Shown piece by piece: positions 59,918-64,000 of a DNA stretch of 64,000 nucleotides. Each line of letters starts with the position of its first letter. Within the stretch, counting starts at the first letter, position 1. The DNA is taken from positions 124,001 through 188,000 of the forward strand of contig NZ_UUPU01000082.1 of the NCBI RefSeq assembly GCF_900591205.1, read 5' to 3'. The notes beneath the pieces were generated by a model that was not told where the DNA came from, ran no database searches, and saw nothing but the letters and a program-made list of their open reading frames with translations. The translations under genes were made by a program, and so were the position numbers. Source of the stretch: Pseudomonas viridiflava (GTDB lineage Bacteria; Pseudomonadota; Gammaproteobacteria; Pseudomonadales; Pseudomonadaceae).

Positions 59918-62308
59918 TTACAAAAGTGACATACCCGCCGAATGCGCGGCGCTTTCGCCTTCCTCCGAGCACACTAAATGCCGCTCCAGCACGGCCTGCA
60001 AGGCTTCGAAACGCACGGGTTTGGCCAGGCGCTCGGTGACCCCGATGCCATGGCAGTGCTCTCGGTCGGACACATTCAGCGACATACTCAAAGCGATCAC
60101 CGGTAACTCACCGCAGCCGGGCAGAGCACGAATCTGACAGCACAATGAGAAACCGCCTTCAGGAACATCCAACAACACCGCGTCGAAACGCTCCCCCTGC
60201 AACGCCGCCAGGGCCGCCGGGCCGCTGTCGACGGTTTTTACCCGGTAACCGAGCTTGAGCAACATGCCGCGCACCGCCAGTTGGCCGACGCTGTTGTCGT
60301 CCACCAACAGCACCGTGCACGCCTGTGGCGAGCGCTGCCGATCCGGCGCCTGCCGGGGCTCGACTGGCGCGGGGCTGACCTGCATTTCCAACTGGAAGCG
60401 GCTGCCCTTGCGGGGCTCGGAATGATGAGTGAGGCGCCCGCCGAGTAGCTCGATCAATTGGCGACAGATCGCCAGCCCAATGCCCAAACCGCCATATTCG
60501 CGAGTGGTGGAGCCATCGAGCTGGAAAAAGCGCTGGTACAGGGTGGCCTCGTCGAGGAAGGCAAAGCCGATACCGGTGTCGGTCACGATAAAACTCAAGC
60601 GTACGCCACCATCGCTGTGGGGCACGCCCACCACCCGCAGGCGTACCGAGCCCTCGTGGGTGAACTTGAAGGCGTTGTCCAGCAGGCAGTCCAGGCACTG
60701 CAGCAGTTTGTCGGCGTCCCCCACCACGCGGTCGGCCACGTCGTCGGCTACATCAATGGAAAATGCCAGGCCCTTGCTCTGGGCGTTTGCACTGAACTGC
60801 TGGCGCAAGGTGTCGAGCACCCCGCGCAGGCTGAACACGCGGGGCTGGGCACTCAGGCGCCCGGCCTGCAATTCGGTGAGGGTGAGGATGCCGTTGACCA
60901 TGCGCATCATGTCCCGGGCCGAACCGGCGGCGGTTTGCTGGTACTGCGCCAGGTCCGCGTCCAGGGGCACGGTTTGCATCAGCTCGAGGGAGCCGATCAC
61001 CCCGTTCATCGGCGTGCGCAGCTCGTGGGTCAGGGTGGCGAGGAACTCATCCTTGAGCCGGTTGCTGCGGGCCAATTGCAGGTTGAGCACTTCGAGCTTC
61101 TGGCTGGCATCGAACAGGATCTGCGCCTGTTGCTCGCGCATGGCATTGATGCGATCGGCCAGCGCCAGGGACAACAGCGCCACTTCGATCGCGGAGCCGA
61201 TCTGGCTGGCGTACATGGTCAGGAACATGTTGGGCAGGTAACCCAGCACCATCAGCGTATTCATCACACCACCCAGCAGGAACGCCGACCAGGCAATGAT
61301 GAAATAGCGCGCCATGCGCTGGCCGCAGTACCAGGCTTTGATGGCGGCGACAAAGATGGTCACGGTGAACACCAGCGCCAGCCCGGTGGCCAGCCGCAGC
61401 GCCAGGGCATAGCTGGTCATCAGCGACAGCAACATCACCACCGCGCCGCACGCCACCAGCGCCAGCAACAGGCGGTTGATCCAGCGACTGTGCTGCGCCG
61501 TGTGCAAAAAGCTGCGCGCGAAAAGGCTGCCAAACAGCGCCGCCGACCCGATCAGGAACGGCACCGCCGCATTCGCCCACCACGGGTTGTTCGGCCAGAA
61601 AAACTCCACGGCCACCCCGTTGACCGACAGTTGGTAGAGGCCGAATGAGGCGATATACAGGATGTAATACAGATAGCTGGTGTCGCGCACGCTCAGGTAG
61701 ATGAACAGGTTGTAAACCAGCATCCCCAGCAACACGCCATAAATGGCGCCGAGTACGTACAAGCGCAGCGGCTGCTGTTCCAGGTAGGCGGTGCCGGCCC
61801 ACAGCGTCAGCGGCGCCTGGATCGAGCCTTGGCTTTGCAGGCGCAAGTAAACCGTTTGCCGCTGATCCGGCACAAAATTGAGCTTGAACAGGTAGTTGCT
61901 CTGGCTCACATCACGGCTGGAAAACGGCAATGCGCTGCCGGTGCGCGTGGTCAGGCGGTAGTTGCCCGTGCCGTCGTTCTGGTACAGGTCCAGATGATTC
62001 AGCGGCGGGTAAGCCAGCTCCAGGAACCAGGTGCGCGGTGCACGCGTGTCTTTGGCGGTGTAGTGCAGGTCGACCTTGAGCCAGAATACCGAGCGCGAGT
62101 AGCCGGCGTTAAGGGTGGCTTGGTCGTGGAGTTTGAATTGTGCGGCGTAGGTGGGGGAGCTGACTTGCTCGATGGTGAGCGCATCGGTCGGGTCTTCGAG
62201 CACTTGCATGACTCGGCCCAGCGGCAGGCTTCGCGTGTCCTGGTTGAACTCAATGGCACTGGCGAGCATCGGCAGCCCGCACAGCAATAAAATCAGCAAA
62301 TAGCGCAT
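59918..62308 (-). CDS. ladS: Hybrid sensor kinase LadS
   Basis: The 796-residue protein has a signal peptide (1-18), a periplasmic 7TMR-DISMED2 domain (about 40-170), seven membrane helices (about 183-385), a dimerisation region with His428 (ATLTHELRTPMNG), an HATPase domain (LLDNAFKFTHEG, DTGIGF, GLGIGLAICRQLIELLGG), and a REC domain (about 668-780) with its phospho-acceptor Asp in AVLLDVPEGG. This is the domain order and length of LadS, which feeds the Gac/Rsm cascade and biofilm genes in P. aeruginosa, where it also adjoins thiD and thiE. It lies divergent from thiD here. Confidence 0.9.
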   Translation of the reverse strand: MRYLLILLLCGLPMLASAIEFNQDTRSLPLGRVMQVLEDPTDALTIEQVSSPTYAAQFKLHDQATLNAGYSRSVFWLKVDLHYTAKDTRAPRTWFLELAYPPLNHLDLYQNDGTGNYRLTTRTGSALPFSSRDVSQSNYLFKLNFVPDQRQTVYLRLQSQGSIQAPLTLWAGTAYLEQQPLRLYVLGAIYGVLLGMLVYNLFIYLSVRDTSYLYYILYIASFGLYQLSVNGVAVEFFWPNNPWWANAAVPFLIGSAALFGSLFARSFLHTAQHSRWINRLLLALVACGAVVMLLSLMTSYALALRLATGLALVFTVTIFVAAIKAWYCGQRMARYFIIAWSAFLLGGVMNTLMVLGYLPNMFLTMYASQIGSAIEVALLSLALADRINAMREQQAQILFDASQKLEVLNLQLARSNRLKDEFLATLTHELRTPMNGVIGSLELMQTVPLDADLAQYQQTAAGSARDMMRMVNGILTLTELQAGRLSAQPRVFSLRGVLDTLRQQFSANAQSKGLAFSIDVADDVADRVVGDADKLLQCLDCLLDNAFKFTHEGSVRLRVVGVPHSDGGVRLSFIVTDTGIGFAFLDEATLYQRFFQLDGSTTREYGGLGIGLAICRQLIELLGGRLTHHSEPRKGSRFQLEMQVSPAPVEPRQAPDRQRSPQACTVLLVDDNSVGQLAVRGMLLKLGYRVKTVDSGPAALAALQGERFDAVLLDVPEGGFSLCCQIRALPGCGELPVIALSMSLNVSDREHCHGIGVTERLAKPVRFEALQAVLERHLVCSEEGESAAHSAGMSLL

Positions 62309-62583
62309 AGAGCCCCAGCGTGGCCTGTCCGGTTATGTCAAAAGCCCCCCATTCCTTTTGAGAAGACGTACACCGGCGGTACATTAAGTTGTTTGGATCC
62401 ACTTTAGCATAGCCGCTAAAGGCCATTGGACACCATTGAAATAATTTTTTGAGAGGCTCTAGAACGAGGCTTTCAGCGAGTTTCCCTAGTCATACAAACC
62501 CCAGAAAAGCCTTACCACCGGGGTAAAATTCAAGCATCGCCAGACGGCCACGCAAAAAGCGTTTGGTGGTAAGCTCGCGCTCC

Positions 62584-63381
62584 ATGAATATCTACAGCTC
62601 TCGCCCCGTTGTCCTCTGTCTCTCCGGCCATGATCCCAGTGGTGGCGCCGGCTTGCAGGCAGATATCGAAGCCCTGCTCGCTCAGGGTTGCCATGCGGCT
62701 CCGGCCGTCACCGCCCTGACCGTGCAAAACACCGTCAATGTCAGCGATTTCCGCGTACTCGACCGCGAGTGGGTGCTGGCCCAGGCCAATGCCGTGCTCA
62801 GCGACTCCGAAGTGGCGGCGGTCAAGCTGGGCATGCTCGGCTCCACGGCGATGGTCGACACCGTGGTCGAACTGTTGCAGGCGCACCCGCACCTGCCGGT
62901 GGTGTGCGACCCGGTGCTGCGTGCCGGCGGCGGCGGCAGCCTGGGCAAGGACGAAGTCGGCTTTGCCATGCGCGAGCGGCTGTTGCCGCTGTCGCTGATC
63001 GCCACGCCGAACCTGCCTGAAGCGCGCATCCTCGCGCAATTGCCCGAGGGCACGGCCGACGAGTGCGCCGAGAAGCTGCTGGCGTATATCAAGCACCTGC
63101 TGATCACCGGCGGCCATGGCGACGAGCATGAAGTGCACAACCGCCTGTACAGCCGCGACGGCACGCGCCAGACCTTTACCTGCCAGCGCCTGCCCGGCAG
63201 CTATCACGGCTCGGGCTGCACGCTGGCCAGCGCATTGGCCGGCAGGCTCGCCCAGGGCGAAGGTCTGGTCAGCGCCGTGCAGTCGGCACTCAACTACACT
63301 TGGCGCACCCTGCGTGACGCCGAACAACTCGGCCAGGGCCAGTTTGTACCGCGCCGTTTGCCGCTGGATTTCTGTTCGTAA
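62584..63381 (+). CDS. thiD: Hydroxymethylpyrimidine/phosphomethylpyrimidine kinase
   Basis: The 265-residue enzyme phosphorylates hydroxymethylpyrimidine twice for thiamin synthesis. CLSGHDPSGGAGLQADIEAL is the N-terminal signature and PGSYHGSGCTLASALAGRLAQG has the anion hole and Cys/Asp region. VTALTVQNTVNVSDFRVLD and DPVLRAGGGGSLGKDE match ThiD. The start at 62584 is preceded by GCTCGCGCTCC without a strong Shine-Dalgarno. The 275-bp space in front is shared with divergent ladS and contains no gene. Confidence 0.93.
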   Translation: MNIYSSRPVVLCLSGHDPSGGAGLQADIEALLAQGCHAAPAVTALTVQNTVNVSDFRVLDREWVLAQANAVLSDSEVAAVKLGMLGSTAMVDTVVELLQAHPHLPVVCDPVLRAGGGGSLGKDEVGFAMRERLLPLSLIATPNLPEARILAQLPEGTADECAEKLLAYIKHLLITGGHGDEHEVHNRLYSRDGTRQTFTCQRLPGSYHGSGCTLASALAGRLAQGEGLVSAVQSALNYTWRTLRDAEQLGQGQFVPRRLPLDFCS

Positions 63382-63404
63382 GACCAAGCCAAGGGGCCTG
63401 CCCG

Positions 63405-64000
63405 ATGAAATTACGTGGCCTGTATGCCATTACCGACAGCCAGCTGTTGGCCGGCAAATTCCTCGCCTACGTCGAAGCGGCGTTGGACGGTGGCGTGACC
63501 CTGTTGCAGTACCGCGACAAAAGCACCGACGAAGCCCGGCGCCTGCGTGAAGCCGAAAAGCTGCGAGAGCTGTGCTCGCGCTACAAGACCCAGCTGATCA
63601 TCAACGACGACGCCGAATTGGCTGCGCGCCTGGGCGTCGGCGTGCACTTGGGCCAAACCGACGGCCCGCTGACCCCGGCCCGCGCGTTGCTCGGCCACAA
63701 GGCGATTATTGGCGCGACGTGCCACAGCCAGATCGAGCTGGCCGAACAAGCCGCCAAGGAGGGTGCAAGCTATGTCGCCTTCGGTCGCTTCTTCAATTCC
63801 ACGACCAAGCCCGGCGCACCCGCCGCCACTGTCGAGATGCTGGCCCAGGCTCGCACACGCCTGCAGTTGCCGATCTGCGTGATCGGTGGCATCACCCTGG
63901 AGAACGCCGAACCTCTGGTGGCCCACGGTGCCGACCTGCTCGCGGTGGTGCACGGCCTGTTCGGTGCCGACAGCACCCAGGAAGTCACGCGTCGCGCCCG
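63405..64000 (+). CDS. thiE: Thiamin-phosphate synthase, partial
   Basis: The frame starts with an ATG 23 bp after thiD and runs off the window's right edge after about 198 codons, so only the final few residues are missing. MKLRGLYAITDSQLL, VTLLQYRDKSTDEARR, LIINDDAELAARLGVGVHLGQTDGP, YVAFGRFFNSTTKPGAP and CVIGGITLENAEPLVAHGAD are ThiE motifs around the diphosphate and thiazole sites. It joins HMP-PP with the thiazole phosphate. It is cotranscribed with thiD. Confidence 0.93.
   Translation, partial: MKLRGLYAITDSQLLAGKFLAYVEAALDGGVTLLQYRDKSTDEARRLREAEKLRELCSRYKTQLIINDDAELAARLGVGVHLGQTDGPLTPARALLGHKAIIGATCHSQIELAEQAAKEGASYVAFGRFFNSTTKPGAPAATVEMLAQARTRLQLPICVIGGITLENAEPLVAHGADLLAVVHGLFGADSTQEVTRRA

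Overview
The window is chromosomal DNA of a fluorescent Pseudomonas (P. fluorescens group). This rests on the cioAB oxidase with an ANR box, the ladS-thiD-thiE gene order, typical Pseudomonas REP hairpins (paired GTGGGAGC units) between genes, and high-GC codon use throughout except for one AT-rich island near 51-52 kb. I see no rRNA, tRNA, prophage, insertion sequence or CRISPR array.

Layout. 0-1.5 kb: cioAB cyanide-insensitive quinol oxidase (cioB cut by the window edge). 1.9-10 kb: an MFS exporter, a PaoABC-type molybdenum aldehyde oxidoreductase operon, a small secreted protein, a purine permease and trmA. 10-11 kb: a DUF4160/DUF2442 pair that may be a toxin-antitoxin system. 11-16.8 kb: a quinate/shikimate catabolic island with type II dehydroquinase (aroQ), a quinate/shikimate dehydrogenase, a TetR regulator, the fused dehydroshikimate dehydratase QuiC1 and an MFS importer. 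Its two promoter regions share a 15-bp operator of PcaR type. 16.8-34.6 kb: mostly housekeeping and accessory genes (YpfJ peptidase, TesB, a deacetylase, RhlE, an Lrp/EamA divergent pair, a DEDDh exonuclease, a NYN protein, HrpB).

34.7-51.1 kb, all on the minus strand, is the most unusual part. It holds a TetR regulator, a GST, an MMPL/RND exporter, a MAPEG protein, a JmjC/cupin-like oxygenase whose expected metal-binding Asp reads as Thr, a PilZ-like/FeeM-type N-acyltransferase fusion, a CPA2 antiporter, a BASS transporter, a dienelactone-hydrolase-like enzyme, a PP-loop amidotransferase-like enzyme, a haem-oxygenase-like di-iron oxidase, a DUF1302-type outer-membrane barrel, a LolA-like periplasmic protein, a tryptophanase-like PLP enzyme and a ThiF/E1-like adenylyltransferase. 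Several of these overlap by 4 bp. I do not recognise it as a described pathway. My reading is that it makes and exports a modified N-acyl amino acid or related lipid-like compound. It is preceded by an AT-rich leader with two small open frames.

52-64 kb: a lipoprotein and fieF, a 7-bp tandem repeat, a DUF6515 protein with heptapeptide repeats, a possible small RNA ending in a strong terminator, an Lrp regulator, DUF2788, rluE, amn, an AidB-like acyl-CoA dehydrogenase, the hybrid kinase ladS, thiD and the start of thiE.
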